A DNA stretch of 64,000 nt from Sambucus nigra. Lineage: Eukaryota > Streptophyta > Magnoliopsida > Dipsacales > Adoxaceae. This document shows positions 22,236-32,692 of this stretch, piece by piece. The DNA is taken from positions 834,990,073-835,054,072 of the forward strand of contig OX422207.1 of the NCBI GenBank assembly GCA_949130495.1. Reading direction: 5' to 3'. How positions within the stretch are numbered: the first letter of the stretch is position 1; each line of letters opens with the position of its first letter. The notes below the pieces were generated by a model. The model was not told the origin of the DNA. It worked only from the letters and a program-made list of their open reading frames with translations, and did not search any database. The translations under genes and the position numbers were made by a program.

Positions 22236-23776
22236 CCAGCGCCACTGCAAGTATCAGTGTCGATGCAAGTGTCAGCGCCGCTGAAAGGGTCAGCCCCGCT
22301 GCAAGTGTCAGCGCCGCTGCAAGGGTCAGCGCCGCTGAAAGTGTCAGCTCCGCCGCAAGGGTCAGCGCCGCCGCAAGTGTCGGTGCCACCGCAAGTGCCA
22401 GCGCCGCTTCAAGTGTCTGCGCCACTTTAAGTGCCAGCGCCACTTCAAGTGTCAGCGCCGCTTCAAGGGTGAGCGCCGCTAAAAGTGTCAGCGCCGCTGC
22501 AAGGGTCAGCGCCGCTTAAAGTGCCAGCGCCGCTGCAAGGGTCAGCGCCGCCGCAAGTATCGGTGCCACTTCAAGCGCCAGCGCCGCTTCAAGTGTCTGC
22601 GCCGCTGTAAGTGTCAGCGCCGCTGCAAGTGTCTACGCCGCTGCAAGGGTCAGCGTCGCTGCAAGTGCCAGCGCCGCTGCAAGGGTCAGCACCACTTCAA
22701 GTGCCATCGCCGCTACAAGGGTCAGCGCTGCCGCAAGTGTCGACGCCATTTCAAGTGCCAGCGCCGCTTCAAGTGTCTGCGCCGCTGCAAGGGTCAGCGC
22801 CGCTTCAAATGCTAGCGCTGCTGCAAGTGTCAGTGCCGCTGCAAGTGTCAGCGCCACTGCAAGTGTCCGCGCCGCCGCGAGGGTCGGCGCCGCTTCAAGT
22901 GCCGGCGCCGCTGCAAGGGTCAGCGCCGCCGCAAGGGTCGGCGCCACTTCAAGTGCCAGCACCGCTTCAAATGTCTGCGCCACTTCAAGTTCCAGCGCCG
23001 CTTCAAGTGTCTGCGCCGCTGCAAGTGTCAGCGCCGCTGCAAGTGTCAGCGTCGCTGAAAGTGTCAGCGCCGCTTTAAGTGTCAGCGCCGCTGCAAGGGT
23101 CAGCGCCGCCGCAAGTGTCGGCGCAGCCGCAAGTGTCGGTGCCTCCGCAAGTGTCGGCGCCACTTCAAGCGCCAACACCGCTTCAAGTGTCTGCGCCGCT
23201 GTAAGTGTCAGCGCCGCTGCAAGTGTCTAAGCCGCTGCAAGGGTCAGCGTCGCTTCAAATGCCAGCGTCGTTGCAAGTGTCAGCGCCGCTGCAAGTGTCA
23301 GCGCCACTGCAAGTGTCCGCGCCGCCGCAAGGGTCGGCGCCGCTTCAAGTGCCGGCGCCGCTACAAGGGTCAGCGCCGCCGCAAGTGTCGGTGCCACTTC
23401 AAGTGCCAGTGCCGCTTCAAGTGTCTGCACCACTTCAAGTGCCAGCGCCGCTTCAAGTGTCTGCACCGCTACAAGTGTCAGCGCCGCTGCAAGTGTCTAC
23501 GCCGCTGCAAGTGCCAGCGCCGCTTCAAGTGTCAGCGCCGCTTCAAGTGCCAGCGCCGCTGCAAGTGCCAGCGCCACTTCAAGTGCCAGCGCCACTTCAA
23601 GGGTCAGCGCCGCTTCAAGTGCCAGCGCCGCTGGCAAGGGTCAGCGCCGCCGCAAGTGTCGGCGCCACTTCAAGCACCAGCGCCGCTTCAAGTGTCTGCG
23701 CCGCTGTAAGGGTCACTGCAGTAATGACAGTCGAGAGAGTCAGCGTCACTGCAAGGCTCGGAGCCATTGCAAGGAG
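22236..23776 (+). repeat. 18-bp minisatellite in the 3' LTR
   Basis: About 85 copies of the same 18-bp unit as in the 5' LTR. A one-base change makes a stop in the main open frame near 22517, and further shifts occur, while the general pattern of unit variants is kept. Confidence 0.9.
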
Positions 23777-24235
23777 ACCCTAGGGTCACCCATTCCTCAC
23801 ACACCTCACACTTAGTCACAAGTGAAGTGAGCAGCCAAAGGGCTGGCTGCTCATAAGAAAAGAACTGTTTATAAAATGATTTTAGAGGAGAGGGTCCTCT
23901 AAACCCCTCTCAAGAAAAATAATTTTAGAAGGGTACCTCGGGACCCCCCTCAAGCTTGAAAATATTTTAGAGGAGGTGGTCCTCGAGACCCCCCCTCAAG
24001 TTTACAAAGTTTGTATCAAAGTTACCGTTTCAAAAGATATTTAGCAAATCAGATATTTTGTCTCCATTAGAAGACATATTTGCTTTTGAACTTTGGTCGG
24101 TGCCAGGGGGCATCTGCCAGAGGGGACAGGCAGACCTGCCTGCAGGTAGGGACAAATAGTACACTACTGACTTTGTCCCTCACCAACCCTCTAAGTTTTG
24201 GCGCCAAAAGTGTCGACCCAGCCTTAGTGCCCAAG

Positions 24236-24245
24236 TATAAATAGG
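24236..24245 (+). promoter_or_regulatory. LTR promoter TATA box (3' LTR)
   Basis: TATAAATAGG, identical to the box at 16296-16305 and in the same LTR context. It would drive transcription rightwards into host leader sequence. Confidence 0.7.
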
Positions 24246-24613
24246 ACCCCTGGGCAAGGTCATAGAAAAGAAAAAATAGACAATAGAATTTGCACTGTTA
24301 CTCTGCCAAAATATCACCAGACCTACCTAAGTATTCTCTCCCTGCTCATTCTCTTAGTGCTGAGTGCCTTGTTCCTTCACTCCCCACTGACAGCCATCAC
24401 TCTCAGGTGTTTCCCTTGAGAAAATTACTATTTTTGCTGTGAAAGTTCATCTTCTTGCAGGGAGTGAGTTGAAGCTTGAGTTCCATTGTTACCAGAAGGA
24501 GAAGTTTTCTTCAGAAGTTGCACCAGGAGACCTTGCAGGCAGCGTCCATTGGAGTGGGTCATGCCTCACCCTTTCCAGTTATTCATAGACCCCAGTCTCA
24601 CTACCCTCCTACA

Positions 24614-25452
24614 TTTACCATGCTCTTTTCTCACCACATGTATATATCACCATCTTGTCACATGTTTCACCCTTTACTCACTTGTATATACTCACCATAT
24701 TTCACTCGTATATAGTATCACTTTTACACGCATGCTTCACACATAACTTGTAGATGAGCATGCTTAGCTTCACTAACATGCACTCTCACATTTTTCTTAC
24801 TTGTATATATCTCCATGCTCACTTACACACATTTCACACACCACTTGTAGATTATCCATTCTTAGTCTCACTAGCATACACTTTCACCTTTATCTCACTT
24901 CTATATATTCAGACGCTTTCTTCACTCACATATTCACATGTCACTCTCTCACCTTACAAATATTTCTCACTCACTTGTTTATTCACATGATTCATATTTT
25001 CTATCTGTCACAATACTTTGTATAGTCTCCATGCTTCATGTATATACTTGTTAGATTTGCTTTCCATGATTATCCCCATTATCCCATGCTACTTATATAT
25101 TTTATAGTCTCCCTCATAGCGATAGTATTTCCTTTACTTAGAATACAAAAAACTCTCCATAAGATACTAATTAAGACTCATGCATTCTTGCACACTACAT
25201 CACCTGCGCATGGCAATATTGACCAAAAAAAAACTCTTGTACTAGGGGGTCACTTTGTGATGGGTGTCGGTCTTACGGGGTGCAGTTAACCTAAGCAATA
25301 TGATTCCCATCTTCCATTGGCCTCGAACCCTTAACATATATTGAACGATTCCCCCGCATCGTATCGCTTGGCCGAACTGATGACGGGAGGTATATAGCAG
25401 GGAAGTCATTCACGTACGTTGAGTATATTAAATTCACTCTCACACGTACCGT
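24614..25452 (+). other. Host leader, second piece, with degenerate repeats
   Basis: Begins with the right TTTAC duplication (24614-24618). Pyrimidine-rich, with CACTTGTATATA, TTCACACAYAACTTGTAGAT and similar phrases recurring every 60-120 bp to about 25030. No coding region; small ORFs at 24476-25289 are chance frames in biased sequence. It ends with ACCGT at the solo LTR junction. Confidence 0.6.
25448..25452. repeat. Target duplication ACCGT, left of solo LTR
   Basis: ACCGT precedes the LTR; ACCAT follows it at 27999-28003. One mismatch, explained by a later point mutation. Confidence 0.65.
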
Positions 25453-26618
25453 TGTGACACCCCGCCTAATAAAATACCGGCTGATTAGTCCTATATCAAA
25501 TTAAATAGGAATCTCATCTAGTTCATTCTTAGCATCACTGTCGAAAATTTTTTACTTACTAACCACATAGTCTTTATTTAAGTTGATGCCAAAATTTTAT
25601 CTTATTATTTAAATCAAAACCAAGCAATATAATAGAAATCCAAGATAACCAGAAAATCTAATCATGCTACACAACTAATAAAGGCATTAGCCGAATAACA
25701 TCGACTATACAAGCAATCCACTAAGTATAAAACATAAATGAGAGTACTGATACATGCCAAACTTAATATAAAAGTACAAGTCCAAACTACAACTGAAATG
25801 TCTCTATCTATAGAAAGAAAAAGACAGGCAACTAAACAAATGTCCCGCAGCATCCACATATACTGCAGCTACGCACACTGTAATAAGATCAGGTCTGGCG
25901 CCCCTGTGGTAGGACACCTAAAATTTTTTGAAAAGGTTTTATAGCAAGGGTTAGAACCCAAAACATTTTACAATATTTCGCAAGTGAATTTAAATGCATG
26001 AAATTAAAGTGCAAGTAAGCTCTTCATATTTAAGTTAGTGTCGTACACTCTCTTTAGGACACTTCACCCCTCTACCAATGTGCACGCCTAACGTGCTATA
26101 CATGACCCACCTAGCTAACCACCCCGTAACTAGCCTTGTCATATATATTATACTACTTTCACCACTACTATATCCCGAGTGAGTTTAGCATACACGTTAT
26201 AAGTTATTATTCACATTAACTTATTTAAACCAATTCTCATTCAATACTATATAACTGTTTCACAAGTTATATTAATTATACATTTACACCATGTATATAT
26301 ATATATATATACGTATATAATTAAGCACTATATATACATATCATATCTCAACATTCACACGCATGTCGGATATAAATTCTATATCCCAACGCGTAAGAGG
26401 CGGTAATAGTTCCCCTCGAAAGTGCCTATTCCATACCATAACGGCCCACCCTTAATAACAGACGCTATGACCTGGGAAATATACTCTCCCTGCATTCGCT
26501 AGTCAGGGGACTCACCCACATCGTGCAACCTCCTAAGATAGCATTAATATTTGTATACTTACTATATATATTACTCACACAAATATTTGTAAATCATATA
26601 TATATACTACACAACACC

Positions 26619-26619
<1 letters not shown>

Positions 26620-26662
<43 letters not shown>
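26620..26662. repeat. (AT)n microsatellite
   Basis: About 20 uninterrupted AT dinucleotides inside the solo LTR; a shorter AT run lies near 26293. Confidence 0.95.
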
Positions 26663-26664
<2 letters not shown>

Positions 26665-27078
26665 CTAGGTTACCGGTGTCCTATGTCCATACACAAGCCT
26701 AAAACATGCAAGTCTATGGTCCGACTTCATTTCCATTGATTATACACTAATTAATTTTTATTATTTTGGTGTCACCCTACCAATTATTCCTGGACTCTCT
26801 CTATCTCTCTCTCTCTCGGCCCGAAATTCAATAATTTCAATCCACCATTCAATTTCATTCAATTAAGTCTACCCACTTAATTAACAAGGTTGCAATTCAC
26901 TAAATCATGAACCTTAAATCTTCAAATTAATTAACCTCTAATTAATTTAAGGGTAAACATTCACCAATTAAAACCCTAAATCATAACCAAAATTGCAGAA
27001 TTAACTAAAACTGAACTCTATATCCCAAACACATAACAGGTCTGAATCAGGGGAAGCAAGAAATCTAACAGGATTAAC

Positions 27079-27162
27079 GGTCGTTCAAACGACAAGCCCT
27101 GTCATTCGAACGACAGTGGCTCTCATTTGAACGAGATATCAGGTCGTTCGAACGACCCTAGT
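27079..27162. repeat. Cluster of TTCGAACG palindromes in the solo LTR
   Basis: Four blocks spaced about 20-25 bp: GGTCGTTCAAACGAC, GTCATTCGAACGAC, CTCATTTGAACGAG and the perfect 16-bp palindrome GGTCGTTCGAACGACC. The spacing is like that of the GATCGATC blocks in the LTRs at 37749 and 54568. Confidence 0.75.
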
Positions 27163-27998
27163 ATCATCTCCTTCTCTAATTTGTCTAGAAAACCCAGTCC
27201 TCCATTTAAATGTTTAAAATCTTCATTCTGTACAAATTTCTTCATCAAAACTTTCCAAGATTCATCCTAAATCCATACTTTTATCATATTCAATCTAACC
27301 CCAAAAATTTCATCAATTAGGGGATCAAATTAATCAAATCTTAACACCTCTACAGATTTATAATTCCCAATCAAAGAAATCCCCAACTTCTCATGAACAC
27401 AAAACCTAACATATTAATTGATTCTCACCTCGTTTAATATGAATAGGATAATGCAAATTAACTATTGCAAATTAAACCACTTGCCTCAATTTGTAGATCA
27501 AAGCCCTTGAATGAAGATGTTGGATTGAATTCAAGGAGATCCTCTTGCTCTTAAAGAAATCTCCCAAAATCCCCAAATTCTCTTCTATTTGCTCTTCTCT
27601 TAAGCTCACCACAATTTTAGTCTTTTAAAATGACTTTAACTTGCCTTACCCTTACCCAATTAGGGTTAAAAACTCAAATCCCGTTTTTGGGCCTATGCCT
27701 AAAAAGGGCCCAAACTCTTAATTTGGAGCTCAAATATGTCTAATTAAGTCCCAAAATCCAATATATACATTTGGCCACTCATTCCGAACAATTTTTACCC
27801 CACCAGACTTAACCGCGCGCTCAAAATCATCATCCGAATAATAATTTTTAAAATTAACTTCCACCCGTCAATTTATTTAAATAGACTCATTTTAAAATAT
27901 TCCAATTAATTAATTCTCATTAATTTACGACACAGGTAAATTACCAAATTACCGAATTAATTAATAAAAATAAAACCCAGAATTTACAAGGTGTTACA

Positions 27999-28689
27999 AC
28001 CATCTCCACAAGGTATATCGTGAGGCAATTCGCGTACACTCAGGTATATTAAATGTCTTATCCACATGTATTAATAAATAATTGCCCTTATAGGCAAGAT
28101 GTATATCGTGAAAGTCATGCCAAAGGAGGGAACCCTTCCACTAACCCACTAAATGCATCAACCTCATATATGCGTCTACTTTGGGACTCTCATACCTAGT
28201 TTACCGATTATATTCCGAAACTCTGTCGAAATTTTGGGTCACCTAACCACACTAATTTTTGCATTATCTCGTAAAATTTTAAAATAGTACCCTGTCCGTC
28301 AGTCTGAAAATAAATCAAGCCGTGTCTTACATCATGTACCCTATCTTTTCCCCAGACTTGGGTCTTATCTGACATTTTTCTTGCATCCTAAGTAAACATA
28401 ATACGAGTGGAATTTTATAATAATAACCATGCTGAGGATTTTTCTTTCTCCCTTTTTCAAAAATACCAAAAATATTTTCCCCCTTTTCGAAAGAAATGAA
28501 AAATACCAAAAAATATTCCTCTTTCCCTCAAAACAAACCAAAATCATTTTTTCTCTCAGGTGTGATTGCGTACCCTAATTTTTAGCCCGGATCCCTATTG
28601 GCTTCGATTTTCCATCAAACCACCCCGAAGCTCTACTGTTTCCTTTGTTGCTTCCAACGAGTTTGAGTTATACCTCCAAAGGTTATTCA
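27999..28689 (+). other. Host leader, third piece
   Basis: Non-coding leader between the solo LTR and gag. The phrase GGTATATCGTGAGGCAATTCG here resembles sequence just left of the solo LTR (about 25389), so the leader had its own repeats. The stretch 28440-28560 is rich in AAAATACC and pyrimidines. The frame listed from 28566 begins at TTG and is not a credible start. Confidence 0.5.
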
Positions 28690-30193
28690 TGGAGAAGATA
28701 GACCAGGTTGCGAATGCTCAACCAGATCTAATGACCATCCTTGCCCAACTCAGTGCTAAGATTGACAACCTCCAGGATGAAGTCCAAAAAATGCAGCAAC
28801 ACCGGGTTCAGACTCCCGAGCCCAAAATCCTCTTTACTCATGCCTTGGGTCCATCTTCTCCTGAACTAGTATGGGTTCTAAAAAAGTATTAGCATGCCCC
28901 GTGTACCCCACCTGCTAATTGGCCCCCACCATCTCAGCTATCAATCCCGAATCTTTCCCAATCAGTGGATAATCTACCAACACCGGTTGATCCTAAAGAA
29001 GAAGAAATTAACAAAGTCAAGTAGGACCTTAAGTTATTGTCTAAAAAACTCAACCAGGTCAAGATCTCAAGGAACCACATAGACTACACCCACATGTCTC
29101 CCTATCCTAAGGCCAAATTACCAGAGAAATTCAAAATATCGGGCATTGAGAAGTCTGGATGCAACGGGCCTCCAATTATTCACTTATGCATTTAGCATCA
29201 TGCCATAAATCTCCTTAGGGTATCAGAGGAGATAATTGCCCAAATATTTTAGTAAAACCTCAACAAAGGTACCCTCGGGTGGTTCTTGTCCCTCGAAGAG
29301 TCCAGAATCCCCAGTTGGGAGGACGTGGCTAGAGAGTTCATATCATAGTACAAGTATGATGAAGGTTTGAAAATCACATACAGAGATTTAGAATATCTCA
29401 AATTAAATTTGGGAGAGTCAGTCAGTAGTTTCATTAGAAGGTGTAGAGAGAAAACAGCTATCATGACCAACAAACTATGAGAAGAAGAATAAGTGAGCAT
29501 AGTAAAGAAAATTTCTTAACCCATATCCGAGTGTCGATGAGAGGTCAATACTACCCTCATTTCAGAGCCCTTCAGGAGGCTAGTTTAGAGATTGAAGAAG
29601 GGGTTACCAGTCACAAAACAAAATCTGAACCGAAAAGGTTGATCGAGTAATTCTCACCGCAAAAGTATGATAAGATGGCCAACACCAGAGTCTCAATGAT
29701 CAACAACATACCTCAACCTACCATTTCCTATACACCTGAAAGCCATCCCAACCCTTCCAAAAAAGAGTATACCGAACTCCATTCTCCCCTATCAAAAGTG
29801 TACCAAACCCTGCTTACCCGAAATCTTATTAAGTCGTTGGACCCCCAACTATTACCAAATCCTCTTCCCAAAAATTTCAGACATAACGCTCACTGTTATT
29901 TCCACCAGATCACTAGGCACACCATTCATCAATTATTTCACCTAAAAAATGTTATCCAAACTCTCATAGATAGGGGTATCAAGACCCCACCAGTCGATCC
30001 TAAGACCAACACCACTCATAATCCTCTCCCGGCGCACCGAACTGGGGTGAATATTATCCTTTCAGAAGGAGATTTAGAATTTTACCCCTTAACCAGAATC
30101 AAGCCCATCGAAACACCCAAAATGCCTACCTTCTCACCAAAACCCCTTAAAATATTCCCCTCATTTCTTCTACATCCTACAAGCTCTGTCGAT
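28690..30193 (+). pseudogene. Gag of the host Tat-like element, broken
   Basis: Gag packages the RNA. I place the start at ATG 28690, followed by a helical, coiled-coil-like N-terminus (DLMTILAQLSAKIDNLQDEV). A Retrotrans_gag-type region lies at about 29260-29470 (WFLSLEES, SWEDVAREF, ESVSSFIRR), interrupted by several stops, and the frame shifts between pieces. The C-terminal piece (29675-30196) carries a degenerate knuckle, CYFHQITRHTIHQLF, in which the last Cys is lost, then NVIQTLIDRG, typical of this group of gags. Function is lost. Confidence 0.75.
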
Positions 30194-30199
30194 TAAGCC

Positions 30200-31328
30200 T
30201 TGTCACTCCTCACCCGAGCCTGCATTATAGTTCGTACCCGCTCAGAAGAATGACGCATGGAATTACCTGTAGTTATCGATCAACTTTATAAGTTTGGGCT
30301 AAAATTACCCTCAGAAATGACTATTGACTGCAAGAAGTTCAATGGTGTGTTCATGGAATCCTAGAGATAGGCTCGAGAACCTTATGAATAGGTTGTGTCC
30401 GTGGAAGAATTCAGCCTTGATGACATCGTGCAAGTTATGTCAGATGTGTTCCTTTCAGAAGAGTGAGGTATGCACCATCTACGAGTTACTTACGATCCTA
30501 AAATTCCAAGGGCATCTAGTCCCTTTATTCCATCACTATCCCACTGAGTGGGAAGATCTATATGATGAAGACATAAAAGGTGTTGAATGTGTTAACTATT
30601 CTTGGAAGGGTGAAATCATCACCATCGGGTGGGGTGATGACTTTAATAGCTCGAACAGTGAATCAGAGGGTGAGAATGTCACATCCTGTGGGTTCTCTGA
30701 ACCTTGGTATGACCCTACTGACAAGAGGATGAAACTGGGGGTAGAAATATACTTCGAGGATGACATCGCCTGGGAAGAGAGGCAAAAACATGAGGTAGAT
30801 CTTCCAATGGATAAAGCTATAGAAAGCACTGAAAATGCTGGGGAGAGTGATAGCGATGAGTCATTCGACCTCCTCACAAGGACTAGACCTCCGCATGATC
30901 CGCCAGGAAGTCGCGCTGTCTGAACCATCTGAGAAGATCACCATTACTGAAGTACCTCTCCTCAACTGGCATGACATTCCTGTTCAACCGGCCTAAGTCA
31001 ACCTAGCCCCTTCCATCCATTCCCTCTAGTAGATATTCAATCCTATTATTTTTCCTCCTATTTCTGATATAATTATAAACGAGGCCTCCTTTGATGAGGT
31101 GCTCGCTATTGTATTCCTATAAACTCTTTTAATGAAATAAACGAGAATTTTGAGTATCTTATTATGCCTTACTTTAATTATCTTAATTTTAATCAAACCT
31201 TTGATGAAGATGACTTAATAAATGAATAGTTCTTAACTGATCTCAATAATGAAAAAAATAAACAACATAATTGCATTCAAACTAATAATGATGAGAGTGT
31301 TTCTATTAATCTTGGTTCGAATATCCAT
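30200..31328 (+). pseudogene. Host protease and linker region, decayed
   Basis: Between gag and RT, where the aspartic protease should lie. A hydrophilic frame at 30324-30923 ends in an acidic stretch (SESEGENV, ESDSDESFD). I cannot find an intact Asp-Thr/Ser-Gly catalytic motif, so protease is called from position alone. 31000-31320 is AT-rich with stops in all frames. Confidence 0.45.
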
Positions 31329-32692
31329 GTGAGTGAGATTAGGATAGATTTCACCTTCGATGAGCATGAGCGATCACAATTCGAAGAGCTTATGAAAGAG
31401 TTCGTGAACGTCTTTTCATGGTCCTATAACGATATTCCCGGTATTGACCCAGAGATAGCTCAGCATGAGATTCCTACCTTCCGAGAGAGCAAACCTGTTA
31501 AGCAAAAATTGAGAAAGCTATGGACAGAATGGTTCCTCAAAGTCGAAGAGAAATGGCAAAATAGTTAAATGTAGGCTTCATTTGCGTAGTTAAATATCCT
31601 AAGTGGCTTGCAAACATCATCCTCGTACCAAAATTGGGAGGGGAAGTCCGCATGTGCATCGACTATCGAGATCTGAACAATGCATACCCAAAGGATGATT
31701 ATCCTCTGCTTAAACATCGACATGATCATAGATAAAACTTTAGCCATGCCCTCAAATCGTTCGTCGACGGTTTTTGCTGAGTATAATTAGATTAAGATGC
31801 ATCCTAACCATCAGGAAAAGACCACCTTCATCACCTCGTGGGGAACCTTATGTTACACAGTCATACTATTCGTCTCAAGAATATTGAGGATACCTACCAA
31901 AGGTTCGCTATAACCATCCTGCACGACCTTATCCTTAAGGAAGTTAAAGTCTATATCGATGACATGATCATCAAATCCAAAACTTAGGAAGGTCACATTT
32001 TTGCCCTGAGGAAATTCTTCGAACGGTTGCGACTGTAGCAAATATGACTCAACTACAAAAATGTATCTTTGGTGTCACCAAAGGTAAACTTCTCGGACTC
32101 ATAGTCAGTGAAAAGGGGATTGAGGCCCTGCCAAACTAAAATCCATACTCAAGATTCATCCGCCCCGGATGGAGAAAGAAGTGCATGGATTCCTAGGTAA
32201 GCTCCAACACATTAGTCGGTTCATCAACTAATTGATCTCTATCTGTGAGCCCATTTTCAAACTTCTACAAAAGGATTCATCCAAATTTTAGAACGAGGTG
32301 GGACAAGAAGTCTTCGATCAGTTCAAACGACACCTCACTCGACCTTCGGTGCTCATGCCTTCACAGCAAGGTCTCCCCCCCAACTTTACTTGAGTCTCAC
32401 CGACACTACAATAGGGGTTATGTTGGCCCAATACATTAAGGAAACTCTTAAGGAGAGATCAATCTACTACGCTAGTAGAAAGCTAGTTGGGTATGAGGTA
32501 AACTACACTAAATTAAAAAATGCATGTATCGCTCTGGTCTGGATCACATAGAAGCTCTGGCACTACATGCCCGTATCCTCCATCAAACTAGTGTCCCGAA
32601 TGGATCACATGAAATACCTAGTAGAGAAGCCTACTCTGTCTAGCCGCATAGCCCGCTAGCTGATGTTATTGGTCGAGTTCGACATCGTTTAC
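31329..32692 (+). pseudogene. Host reverse transcriptase and first RNase H, 5' part of split pol
   Basis: RT copies the element's RNA into DNA. The N-terminal pre-RT segment is open (31329-31567; FSWSYNDIPGIDPEIAQHEI). Downstream the RT core is readable across several frameshifts and stops: the DLN region near 31670, KMHPNHQEKTTFIT near 31795, and the catalytic YIDD near 31950-31965, intact. The RNase H domain follows (TTIGVMLAQYI near 32405, YYASRKLVGYE near 32465). The frame is cut at 32692 within VEFDIVY by element 32693-59843 and resumes at 59849 across the TTTAC duplication. Confidence 0.85.
32688..32692. repeat. Target site duplication TTTAC, left copy of the 27-kb insertion
   Basis: TTTAC precedes TGATAG at 32693 and recurs at 59844-59848. 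Counting it once restores frame continuity of the host pol between 32687 and 59849, which confirms the junction independently. Confidence 0.95.

Larger units (their letters stand above)
13673..24613 (+). mobile_element. Non-autonomous LTR element built of tandem arrays
   Basis: Bounded by TTTAC duplications, with two long LTRs (13673-16678 and 21975-24613) of the same sequence and a 5.3 kb interior. The interior has no gag, protease, RT or integrase. It consists of irregular AGGAACCC motifs (16690-18190), AT-rich spacer (18290-19015), a 58-bp array (19034-19727), a 78-bp array (19740-20830) and a 63-bp array (21050-21780). Orientation is taken from the purine-rich tract before the right LTR and the TATA box. 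Replication would need enzymes from another element. It inserted into the leader of the host Tat-like element. Confidence 0.85.
21975..24613 (+). repeat. 3' LTR of the array-rich element
   Basis: 2639 bp, TGTAGAAGG to CCTCCTACA, with short terminal inverted repeat TGTAG/CTACA. Same order as the 5' LTR: head repeats 22039-22235, 18-bp minisatellite 22236-23776, TATA box 24236-24245. A 285-bp segment of the 5' LTR (15549-15833) is missing at 23775, so the LTRs differ by an indel after insertion. Confidence 0.85.
25453..27998 (-). mobile_element. Solo LTR of a Tekay-like chromovirus
   Basis: 2546 bp. On the minus strand it starts TGTAACACCTTG and ends GGGGTGTCACA, the usual Tekay/Del termini, flanked by ACCAT/ACCGT. 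No internal region adjoins it, so it is best read as the product of LTR-LTR recombination. Its length is close to the LTRs at 37749 and 54568, but the sequence differs. It contains an (AT)n run and a block of TTCGAACG palindromes. ORFs inside are chance. Confidence 0.75.

Noticed and set aside
22064..23783. Repeat-derived ORFs in the 3' LTR, both strands
   Set aside because: Same 18-bp array; frames differ from those of the 5' LTR copy and none is conserved.
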